Source of the DNA: Leptospira ellinghausenii
GTDB taxonomy: Bacteria > Spirochaetota > Leptospiria > Leptospirales > Leptospiraceae
Assembly (NCBI RefSeq): GCF_003114815.1
Contig: NZ_BFAZ01000006.1
Coordinates: forward strand, 124,001 to 188,000
Direction: 5' to 3'
DNA: 64,000 bases
The translations under genes and the position numbers were made by a program. Of the stretch, positions 48,015 through 55,713 are shown piece after piece (the stretch's first letter is position 1; every line of letters begins with the position of its first letter). Below the pieces are notes generated by a model. It did not search any database and had not been told where the DNA came from. It saw nothing but the letters and a program-made list of their open reading frames with translations.

Positions 48015-49481
48015 TTACGTTGTGGTTAGATTAAAATCTTGGTAATCGGGGGATTTCATTTCTTTTTCCCAACGACTCCAAGTATAAGGCCACATTGCAG
48101 GATCTCCATCTGGATCTAAATACCAACTTTGGCAACCACCTAACCAAACAGTACCGACCATTCCTTTTTTGAGATAAGCTGCAAAACGTTGTAAGGCTTC
48201 TTCCTTTGCATCGATCGCATTAAATTTTCCTTTTCTCCAGTCTTCAATTATTTTGATAATGTATTTGGTTTGGACTTCACTCATGGCAATGACTGAAAAG
48301 TTTCCAATCGGTGTGTTTGGTCCTAACATCAAAACAAAATTAGGGAAATGAGGGATAAAGAGGGAGCGGTAAGCTTGCACTTTCTTTTTCCAAACAGATT
48401 CAATTGAAATTCCATTTTCTCCCGTTAGGTTCATCGGGCGCATAAAATTAAATGGATGGAATCCAGTTGCCAAGATTAATACATCCAATTCGTGTAATTT
48501 GCCATCCTTGGTAATGACACCTTTTTCCGTGATTTTTTCAATTCCCTCTGTCACCAAATCAGCATTTGGTTTTTGGATGGCATCATAGAATGTGGAATTC
48601 ACAATCACACGTTTGCAACCAACACGGTAATTTGGAGTTAGTTTTTCTCTAAGAACAGGATCTTTAATGGAAGTTCGTAAATTCCTTTTGCACAAAAAAC
48701 TCATCAGTAAGTGAGGGATTTTTTTACCAATCACAGCTTTAGAAAAAGTTTGTTCCACGGCAAAGGTATACCATTTATGAAACCGTTTGAGAATGTTAGG
48801 TTCCTTTCTCCATTTTCTTTTGTCTTCTTCTGTATAAGTTGTATCAGGTACTTTGACAATCCACTGCGGTGTCCTCTGGAAAACCGAAACTTTTTTCCCA
48901 ACTTTGATCATCTCGGGAATGACTTGTGCTGCAGTGGAGCCAGTTCCAATGATCCCGATCCGTTTTCCTTCTAAATTTACGGAATGATCCCATTCTGCTG
49001 TGTGAAAACAATTTCCGTTAAAACTTTCAAGTCCCGGGATGTTTGGTTTTGCTGGGTGGTGTAAGATACCAGTGGCTGAGATGAGGAAATCAGAAACATA
49101 TGTATTTCCTTTGGAAGTTTTTGTAGTCCACTTTCCATTTTGGTAAGATGCTTCTGTAACTGCTTCGTTAAAATGAATCTGAGGTGTGATTTTGTATTCA
49201 TCACTCACACGTTTGAAATAGGCATGGATTTCATCTCCATGTGCAAACCGATGGCTCCATTCAGGATTGGGCGCAAAACTATAAGTATACATATGCGCAG
49301 GAATATCGCAAGCGACACCTGGGTATGTGTTTTCCCTCCAAGTTCCTCCTAAATCATGTTTTTTCTCTAATATAGTAATGTCTTTCACACCGATCCGATT
49401 GAATTCAATTGCGAGTAGGATTCCTGTCATTCCAGCGCCTATGATGACAACTTTTGGATCCCTGATTGTTTGATTGGCCAT
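48015..49481 (-). CDS. Flavin monooxygenase, Baeyer-Villiger type
   Basis: 488 residues with FAD Rossmann GAGMTG (15-20), NADPH motif GTGSTA near 186, and the BVMO-like FxGxxFHTAEWD (FNGNCFHTAEWD). Class B flavoprotein monooxygenases insert oxygen in ketones or oxidise heteroatoms. Substrate unknown. C-terminal GCQSWYLDPDGDPAMWPYTW is typical of this group. ATG at 49481; no ribosome site of note. Confidence 0.88.
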   Translation of the reverse strand: MANQTIRDPKVVIIGAGMTGILLAIEFNRIGVKDITILEKKHDLGGTWRENTYPGVACDIPAHMYTYSFAPNPEWSHRFAHGDEIHAYFKRVSDEYKITPQIHFNEAVTEASYQNGKWTTKTSKGNTYVSDFLISATGILHHPAKPNIPGLESFNGNCFHTAEWDHSVNLEGKRIGIIGTGSTAAQVIPEMIKVGKKVSVFQRTPQWIVKVPDTTYTEEDKRKWRKEPNILKRFHKWYTFAVEQTFSKAVIGKKIPHLLMSFLCKRNLRTSIKDPVLREKLTPNYRVGCKRVIVNSTFYDAIQKPNADLVTEGIEKITEKGVITKDGKLHELDVLILATGFHPFNFMRPMNLTGENGISIESVWKKKVQAYRSLFIPHFPNFVLMLGPNTPIGNFSVIAMSEVQTKYIIKIIEDWRKGKFNAIDAKEEALQRFAAYLKKGMVGTVWLGGCQSWYLDPDGDPAMWPYTWSRWEKEMKSPDYQDFNLTTT

Positions 49482-49629
49482 TTGATTTCCTCATACCTAA
49501 AACACCGAATTCATTGGGTTGAACAATGTTCCGTTTTTAATCTTTGGTAGAAAATTCAATCAATTCTACTTACATTTGCAATCAAAAAAACATAAAGAAG
49601 ATGAAAAAGGTAATTTGGTTTCAAGGATT

Positions 49630-49779
49630 ATGATCAGAGTCATTCTAAAATCAGAGCTACATAAAGGAACATGGGTGATATCTGTTCAAAGAAGATCTAA
49701 ATTTGGAAATCTGGAAGGAAGAGAGAAAAAGAATATCGGATTTGCAATTCCTCCTATCATTTATGAGACCGTTACTTAA
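49630..49779 (+). CDS. Possible small protein of unknown function
   Basis: 49 residues from ATG 49630 with AAGGATT just before it. The sequence (MIRVILKSELHKGTWVISVQ...) is basic and unrecognised. Its stop overlaps the first palindrome of the arsR promoter. It may be a chance frame; the wider 49482-49823 gap otherwise holds only that promoter. Confidence 0.3.
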   Translation: MIRVILKSELHKGTWVISVQRRSKFGNLEGREKKNIGFAIPPIIYETVT

Positions 49780-49815
49780 TTAAGAGTTGACTTAATTAAG
49801 CTATTGGTTTATTAT
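49775..49815 (+). promoter_or_regulatory. arsR promoter with two palindromic operators
   Basis: -35 TTGACT (49787-49792), 17-base spacer, -10 TATTAT (49810-49815). CTTAATTAAG occurs twice, 49775-49784 and 49791-49800, 16 bases centre to centre; the second overlaps the -35 end. The -10 ends 8 bases before the ATG, so the mRNA is near-leaderless. The repeats are likely ArsR-type operators for self-repression. Confidence 0.82.
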
Positions 49816-49823
49816 ATTTTGGT

Positions 49824-50144
49824 ATGAATAGTTTTTTAGCTCTGGGTGATGATACAAGACGTGAGATCATACTGCTTGTCTCAAAAAATGGTGAGATGAC
49901 TTCTACTGCCATTTCGAATCATTTCTCTATCAGTGCTCCTGCCATCTCGCAACACTTACAGTTGTTAAAAGAAATACAATTACTGAATGTAAAAAGGGAA
50001 GCCCAAAAAAGAATCTATTCGGTCAATTTAGATGGATTCTCTGAAATGGAAGAATTGATTTTAAAAGTGAGAGAAGATTGGAGTAAACGTTTGAACCGCT
50101 TAGAACGTTATGCATTAAAACTGAAAAAAGGAAATAAAATATGA
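49824..50144 (+). CDS. ArsR-family transcriptional repressor
   Basis: 106 residues, winged helix: [61 protein letters not shown] (family core, shown as segments). No cysteine pair for metals, so it is probably not a metal sensor; ArsR members beside AHSA1 proteins often work this way. Overlaps the next gene by 4 bases. Confidence 0.9.
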   Translation: MNSFLALGDDTRREIILLVSKNGEMTSTAISNHFSISAPAISQHLQLLKEIQLLNVKREAQKRIYSVNLDGFSEMEELILKVREDWSKRLNRLERYALKLKKGNKI

Positions 50145-50638
50145 ACTCAACCGAATTGATAACGGAAATTAAAGAAAACCAAGTGATCTATCGTAAGTTC
50201 TTTGATGTTTCAAATGAATTATTATTTGAGGTTTGGTCTAATCCCGAACATTTGAAAGAATGGTGGGGACCGGATGGTTTTACTCTGACCGTTATCTCCT
50301 TTGATTTTAGAAATGGTGGATTTTTTGAATTTGTGATGCATGGTCCAGATGGACGTGATTATAAAAATAAAATCCAATTCTTAAAAATTGAAAAACCTAG
50401 TTTGATCTCTTACCAACATATTGGTGATGGAGAGGGAGACGAAGATGTCAATTTTCGGTCTGAAATCTCATTTGAAACTACGAATCAGGGAAAAAGCACA
50501 AACCTTACGATGGTACAAGTATTTTCCACAAAACAAGAATTAGAGCGTGTGAACCAAAAATATGGTGCAATCGAAGGTGGAAAACAACATGTGGGAAACT
50601 TGGAATACTATTTGAAAAAAATTCTAAAAACAATCTGA
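50141..50638 (+). CDS. AHSA1/SRPBCC-domain protein
   Basis: 165 residues of the START/SRPBCC fold: [26 protein letters not shown] near the N-terminus, and KKIL at the end. The fold binds small hydrophobic ligands; function unknown. Coupled with ArsR as a two-gene unit, a common pairing. Confidence 0.88.
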   Translation: MNSTELITEIKENQVIYRKFFDVSNELLFEVWSNPEHLKEWWGPDGFTLTVISFDFRNGGFFEFVMHGPDGRDYKNKIQFLKIEKPSLISYQHIGDGEGDEDVNFRSEISFETTNQGKSTNLTMVQVFSTKQELERVNQKYGAIEGGKQHVGNLEYYLKKILKTI

Positions 50639-50694
50639 TTCAGAAAAAGATCAGCTTACCATTTACTCTCTAATAACCTATCTTAGGAAATAGT

Positions 50695-50961
50695 AGGAAA
50701 TATTTCTGAAATTTTTAATCCTTTTTGTTTCCCTAAACATACTTCTAGGAAGAACTGTGAGCTTTCTTAGATAGAGGATTCAGTCTTATTATTTGTTTTC
50801 AGCGAAATTTAAATTAGTCGACATTAGGCGACTAACGTTCTGAATGACCCAAAATGCCTAAAAATCGGGGAAAACCCTAGATTACAGAATTCTGACTCTG
50901 GGGATACTACTAGGTTGGTTCGCTGTTTTGGGCAAAAAGAGTGAGAAAAAATTCAATCATG
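50695..50961 (+). repeat. Duplicated upstream/leader region, copy A
   Basis: This 322-base gap before the propeller lipoprotein shares blocks in the same order with the gap before the NHL lipoprotein: TTTCTGAAAT (50703), GTCGACATT (50817) and CGGGGAAAACCCTAG (50866-50880). Distances are 114 and 49 bases here, 111 and 49 there, and 96 against 97 to the ATG. Between the blocks identity is lower. A GGG...CCC hairpin may form in the last block. Confidence 0.75.
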
Positions 50962-51975
50962 ATGAATTCTACCCGACAAAAATCCCTTCTAATGTTATTT
51001 CTTTTTATCTTTTCCTGTTCTCCAGAAAAAGATAACGATTTCACCGCAATATTAGCCTTTCTCGCCACTAATTCCTTAGGAACGGCAACTACCACAAGAA
51101 CTTATAACTGCGCCGATGATGGCACTACCTGGACGACGCGTTCTGCAGTAGAAGCGAGCAATTGGCGTATCGTAACCTATGGAAATGGACTATTTGTTGC
51201 TTTAAGCAATGGTACGAATCGAGTTATGACTTCTTCCGATGGGATTACCTGGACTGCACGAAACGGAGCTGGTGCAAACCAATGGAATTCCGTAACCTAT
51301 GGAAATGGTCTTTTTGTAGCTGTGTCTTCAACTGGTTCAAATCGAGTTATGACTTCGCCGGATGGGATCACATGGACCGCGCGAACTGTACCAGAGTACA
51401 TGTGGAGAGGAGTGACCTATGGAAATGGTCTTTTTGTAGCTACATCCAATTCCGATGCAAATCGAGTCATGACCTCACCAGATGGGATCACTTGGACGGA
51501 GCGTACGGGGGCACCAGCCAATAGTTGGTATTCCGTAACGTATGGGAATGGTTTATTTGTGGCAGTAGCGAGTGATGGCACAAATCGAGTCATGACTTCA
51601 CCAAACGGGATAACCTGGACGGCGCAATCTGCCTCTGAAGAGAACCAATGGTATTCCGTAACATATGGGAATGGTTTATTTGTGGCAATAGCGGGTAATG
51701 GCACAAATCGAGTCATGACTTCAACAAATGGGATTACCTGGACGGCACGTTCTGCCACACATGCAGATACTTGGCTTAATGTAACTTATGGCGATGGGCT
51801 TTTTGTAGCAGTATCATTAGATGGTACGAGTCAACAAATTATGACCTCATCGGATGGTATAACCTGGACTGCTAGAAACACTGGAGCGTCGCATGCATGG
51901 ACTTCGGTGACCTATGGAAATGGCCTATTCGTTGCTGTAGAGCTTGGGAATATTATGACTTCCAATTGCAATTGA
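50962..51975 (+). CDS. Seven-bladed beta-propeller lipoprotein
   Basis: 337 residues; signal with lipobox FSC (IFSCSPE). Then seven units of about 41 residues with W..VTYGNGLFVA and RVMTS.DGITWTAR. An N-terminal DGTTWTTR half completes the last C-terminal half (NIMTSNC), the velcro closure of a seven-bladed propeller. Start ATG 50962 is chosen because it matches the start of the partner gene in the aligned leader; ATG 50959 and GTG 50941 are in frame. Surface-exposed lipid-anchored protein likely. Confidence 0.85.
   Translation: MNSTRQKSLLMLFLFIFSCSPEKDNDFTAILAFLATNSLGTATTTRTYNCADDGTTWTTRSAVEASNWRIVTYGNGLFVALSNGTNRVMTSSDGITWTARNGAGANQWNSVTYGNGLFVAVSSTGSNRVMTSPDGITWTARTVPEYMWRGVTYGNGLFVATSNSDANRVMTSPDGITWTERTGAPANSWYSVTYGNGLFVAVASDGTNRVMTSPNGITWTAQSASEENQWYSVTYGNGLFVAIAGNGTNRVMTSTNGITWTARSATHADTWLNVTYGDGLFVAVSLDGTSQQIMTSSDGITWTARNTGASHAWTSVTYGNGLFVAVELGNIMTSNCN
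51171..51960 (+). repeat. Seven tandem in-frame DNA repeats
   Basis: Marker ACCTATGG-like units recur at 51175, 51295, 51415, 51538, 51661, 51784 and 51910, with spacings of 120, 120, 123, 123, 123 and 126 bases. High nucleotide similarity suggests recent duplication or gene conversion. Confidence 0.9.
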
Positions 51976-52077
51976 AGACGAAGCATTCTACCTAGATCAA
52001 AAACTGGTTCGAAAATAGTCTTCGTTGATCCAAATCATTGGCAAACTTAGTGATCTAAGATAATTCGTTTGAAACAG

Positions 52078-52343
52078 GAGGAAGAATTTCTGAAATTACT
52101 GAATCCAGTCATGTTACATCAAATACGAATGACCTAACTTAGATAAAATGGAAAGGATTATGCCTCCCATCTTTTAATTTCTGAACCACTATTATTGGTC
52201 GACATTTGTTGGCCAAAATTCTAACCTGCCTGAAATGTCTAAAAAACGGGGAAAACCCTAGGAATTATAATGGCGTTTTCCGGGAAACTACTAAGGAGTT
52301 CCACCGTTATAGAAAAAAAGATTGGGGAAAGATTGAAATCACT
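52078..52343 (+). repeat. Duplicated upstream/leader region, copy B
   Basis: The 368-base gap 51976-52343 holds the second copy: TTTCTGAAAT at 52087, GTCGACATT at 52198 and CGGGGAAAACCCTAG at 52247-52261, then about 97 bases to ATG 52344. GGAAAAC and GTTTTCC can pair here. The first 100 bases of the gap show nothing clear. Confidence 0.75.
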
Positions 52344-53639
52344 ATGAATTTCAACAAAACAACGTTTCTGCCTCTTTTCCTTTTTCTCGGTTTGATAGAT
52401 TGTTCATCTATTGAATGGGAGAATCCTTGTGACCCTACAAGCAAAACCTATTTGGAAACCCTATTTTTAAAAGAAATTCTCGGAGACATTAGGCCGTATT
52501 GCGGTGGTCAAAAAACAAGTTCCTTTGCCAAATTCACTAATTTCCAGAGAGCTGACGTAGTCATTGGTCAGCCTGATTTTGAGACGAATGCTTCTGTCCC
52601 TTTGTCGGGTGCAAGTTTAAAACAACCGGGACCGGTTACTGTCAGTGGTAATCAATTGTATATTTCCGATTCCAGAAATCATCGAATTTTAGGTTATCAT
52701 CAAATTCCTACATTGAATGGGGCTACTGCAGATTTTGTGATCGGCCAAGTGGATGATGTTTCTTCATTAATAGCAACCCCTCCGACAGCTACATCCTTTA
52801 AATACCAATGGAATATTGCTTCCTCAAATAACAGGTTATTTGTTGCTGACACCTCTAACAACCGGCATTTGATCTACAACTCATTACCGACCGCAAACGT
52901 AGCAGCTGATGTTGTATTAGGTGTTTCCAATTTTACAACGGTCGGTGTTGGTTCCTGCTCTAATACTGATTTGTCCGGAAGCGAAGGAGTTTCCACTGCT
53001 AATGGTAAATTGTTTGTTGCTGATGAAGGCCACCACCGTGTTTTGATTTGGAATACAATCCCCACCTCAAATAACACACCTGCGGATATTGTTCTTGGAC
53101 AGGCTGATTTCACTTCTTGCAGTCCCAATCGGGGAGGTCCAACACCAACAGCAAACTCGCTTTCAACTCCAGGAGGGGTATGGACCGATGGGACAAGATT
53201 ATTTGTTGCGGATTCATATAACGGAAGAGTCTTGATTTGGAATACGATACCGACATTTAACGGGCAGCCAGCGGATCTGGTTTTGGGGCAGCCTAACATG
53301 GAAATTGCGGTCTCCGCTACAACAGGAGGAGGATTTTTAGTCGGTGGTGTTTATAATGTATATTCTAATGGTGTACAGTTGGTCATCGGTGACGCATATA
53401 ACCATCGAGTCTTAATCTGGAATTCAATACCTAAAACGAATGGACAACCGGCGGATACAGTACTGGGTCAAATCAATTTTACTAACAATGCGCCAAATGA
53501 CGATGAGCAGACAGGCGTTGCTGGAGTGACCCCAACTGCCAGAACGCTTTATAATCCATATGGAGTCTATATGGTCGGTAAACTATTGTTCGTAAGTGAT
53601 TTTGATAATAACCGTGTTCTAATCTTTAAGGGAAAATAA
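52344..53639 (+). CDS. NHL-repeat beta-propeller lipoprotein
   Basis: 431 residues from ATG 52344, signal with lipobox LIDC, then NPCDPTSKTYLETLFLKEIL, a leader seen in Leptospira lipoproteins of this kind. Six NHL-like units follow: LFVADxxNNRVLIWNTIP...PADxVLGQ. The frame is open back to 52206, but the alignment with the partner gene supports 52344. Likely on the cell surface; function unknown. Confidence 0.87.
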   Translation: MNFNKTTFLPLFLFLGLIDCSSIEWENPCDPTSKTYLETLFLKEILGDIRPYCGGQKTSSFAKFTNFQRADVVIGQPDFETNASVPLSGASLKQPGPVTVSGNQLYISDSRNHRILGYHQIPTLNGATADFVIGQVDDVSSLIATPPTATSFKYQWNIASSNNRLFVADTSNNRHLIYNSLPTANVAADVVLGVSNFTTVGVGSCSNTDLSGSEGVSTANGKLFVADEGHHRVLIWNTIPTSNNTPADIVLGQADFTSCSPNRGGPTPTANSLSTPGGVWTDGTRLFVADSYNGRVLIWNTIPTFNGQPADLVLGQPNMEIAVSATTGGGFLVGGVYNVYSNGVQLVIGDAYNHRVLIWNSIPKTNGQPADTVLGQINFTNNAPNDDEQTGVAGVTPTARTLYNPYGVYMVGKLLFVSDFDNNRVLIFKGK

Positions 53640-54249
53640 TTTTAACTTTCAACGTCATTCTCTGTTGCTGCAGGCGTTGAATAAAATCCTCCAATACATT
53701 TCCACCATTATGGGCTACTAGATCGATTTGGACAAAGCCAGGTAGAGAACTTTTCCATTCACCGAACGTTTTGATTGGTATCTGATCAATTAGGTATTTA
53801 GGTTGTTTCGTTGTAGAGGTGCCTCTGCGACCAAGTTTTTCCCTGACAGGTTTCAATAAGCGATCCACTTTAAGCGGAACTGATGGAGAGAAGTTTGTCC
53901 TTGGTTATTTTATCAATTTTAAATACTTTGAATTGTTCGAGTTTGGCTAAAACGTCTGGCATTGGCATCACGAGTCTTTTCCCACAAATTCTATCCAGGA
54001 TCTCCCAGATCTTCTCTAAATAGAAGCTAACATCATCATAGTTGGATAGACGCTTCTTCTTGGTATCAGTTTGACGACCTTGTCTTTTTTCTTTCTAAGG
54101 ACGGTTCTGGCATAGGATCGATTGAATCCAGTAGCTTCAACGAACTGGTCGAGTATTAGGCTTTTTTCTTTTCTCGAAGCCCAAAGGTATTTCTCTTTGA
54201 ACACTTGAACCAACATAGAACGCACCATCTTCGATTGCTTCATGGACAT
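53640..54249 (-). pseudogene. Decayed integrase-core transposase
   Basis: On the minus strand an N-terminal piece (MKQSKMVRSML...ATGFNRSYARTVL) breaks near 54020, continues in another frame (YDDVSFYLEKIWEILDRICG) and shifts again near 53880 to a DDE segment (GFVQIDLVAHNGGN) that stops after about 20 unlike residues at 53640. At least two frameshifts and a lost C-terminal half show a dead insertion element. No terminal inverted repeats were seen. The next 260 bases to 54512 hold nothing clear. Confidence 0.85.
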
Positions 54250-54512
54250 CACCTGCACATGAGTGAATCGTTTCCGTATCGAATTTGGAGTAGATTTTAA
54301 GATGATGCAACGACTAGTGTTTCTCTGTAGATGATTACGTGAAGCAATATGGTACTTCCCATAATTAGTATTATGTCGCATTAGGTCTGGGCAATTGGTT
54401 GAGTGTACTCGTACATCCTTTACAGTTTTGTCCTGGTACATACTTTACATAAAGATGCATTAAAATCCTGATTCAGATGGTAATTAGGATGGCATTGGGT
54501 TTCAGTGTTTTC

Positions 54513-55118
54513 TTAATTTCCATTTCCTTGTTGGAACATCATTTGGCGACCATCCCATTTCCAATCTTCCCTAGGTTGGATGATTTTTTTCAGACCAATT
54601 TCAATAGCAGATTGGATGGTACTCGCAATTTTTTCCTCAGAATCTTTATCATTTGCTGAAAATGGAATGGTGTTTGTTTGGATTGGGTCGGATTCTCCGA
54701 GGATTCGGTAGGTTTCACCAGATTCTTTTACGAATAAAAATTCAACAATGGATGCAAATGTTGCATGTTGGAATTTTGTAGTTCCTTCTTCAAATACGAT
54801 GGATCGATTCACTTGTACTTTTCGGAGAATAATAGTTCCTGGTTCAAGAGGATCATTCTCTTTTCTTGCTGTATAGGAGCTAACATTGAATATTTGGGAA
54901 GCCAAGTGATTGAAGGAATGTAATGCAAATTTACCAATTGAGATTTCTAAATTTGGTCCCACTTTCAAAACCTTAGTCGGTAAATCCATCTCGTATTGGA
55001 GAGTAAAAGAGAATTTCGATTCTTTAGAGTTAATATGTTCTGGTCCATTTGTTTGGTTCGTTTGGCAAACATTTAAAGAAAAGACCAGCAGATAAACAGG
55101 CAAATTTCGGATTTTCAT
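54513..55118 (-). CDS. Hypothetical lipoprotein
   Basis: 201 residues; signal with possible lipobox SLNVC, then a beta-rich part with no known domain (FALHSFNHLASQIF). ATG at 55118. Divergent from DoxX by 206 bases. Confidence 0.6.
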   Translation of the reverse strand: MKIRNLPVYLLVFSLNVCQTNQTNGPEHINSKESKFSFTLQYEMDLPTKVLKVGPNLEISIGKFALHSFNHLASQIFNVSSYTARKENDPLEPGTIILRKVQVNRSIVFEEGTTKFQHATFASIVEFLFVKESGETYRILGESDPIQTNTIPFSANDKDSEEKIASTIQSAIEIGLKKIIQPREDWKWDGRQMMFQQGNGN

Positions 55119-55324
55119 TGAGAATTCCTAAGGTATCAATGCCTAAAAGATGAAATTATATTGCCGAGTTTTCCAAAAAAATAGCTAAAATGAGAATAAA
55201 TCCAGAAATTGTGGCTGGAAATGAGAACCCGATCCCCTTAGATTTGGTAGATAGTTTCCAATGGGGAGTCTTTTTCTGTAAGTGAAGGTCATTTCCTCTT
55301 GTGAAAGTATTAAAGGAGTAACTT

Positions 55325-55711
55325 ATGATAGTTTTGTATACAATCGTTCGTCTTTTGTTAGGCGCCTTGTTTTTATTTTCATCTGTTGTTGTATTATTCA
55401 ATTTAGTAGAACAACCTGAAGTAACTGGAAACATAAAGATATTCAATGATGGCATGAAGGCCACAGGTTATTTATTAACATTGATTAAGGTGACAGAACT
55501 TGTATGTGCTCTTGCTTTTTTATCTGGAAGATTTGTCCCTTTAGCTTCTGTTGTAATTGCACCAGTGGTGATCAATATCTTTTTGGTTCATTTGATGATT
55601 GCTCAAGATGGATTGCCAGTTGGGATATTTGTTGTCATTGCTAATGCATTCTTAGGTTATTATAATCGTTCTGCTTACAAACCGTTGTTTGTTCCAGTTC
55701 ATAAAGTTTAA
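55325..55711 (+). CDS. DoxX-family membrane protein
   Basis: 128 residues with four membrane helices (RLLLGALFLFSSVVVLF and later VVIAPVVINIFLVHLM). DoxX proteins have unclear roles, some redox-linked. AAAGGAGT precedes the ATG. Convergent with the SulP gene by 2 bases. Confidence 0.8.
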   Translation: MIVLYTIVRLLLGALFLFSSVVVLFNLVEQPEVTGNIKIFNDGMKATGYLLTLIKVTELVCALAFLSGRFVPLASVVIAPVVINIFLVHLMIAQDGLPVGIFVVIANAFLGYYNRSAYKPLFVPVHKV

Positions 55712-55713
55712 AC

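Noticed and set aside
51171..51960. CRISPR-like array
   Set aside because: The period of 120-126 bases is in frame and codes for propeller blades; no short repeats with unique spacers.
54250..54441. N-terminal extension of the transposase
   Set aside because: The 64 residues before MSMKQSK do not look like transposase and have odd composition.
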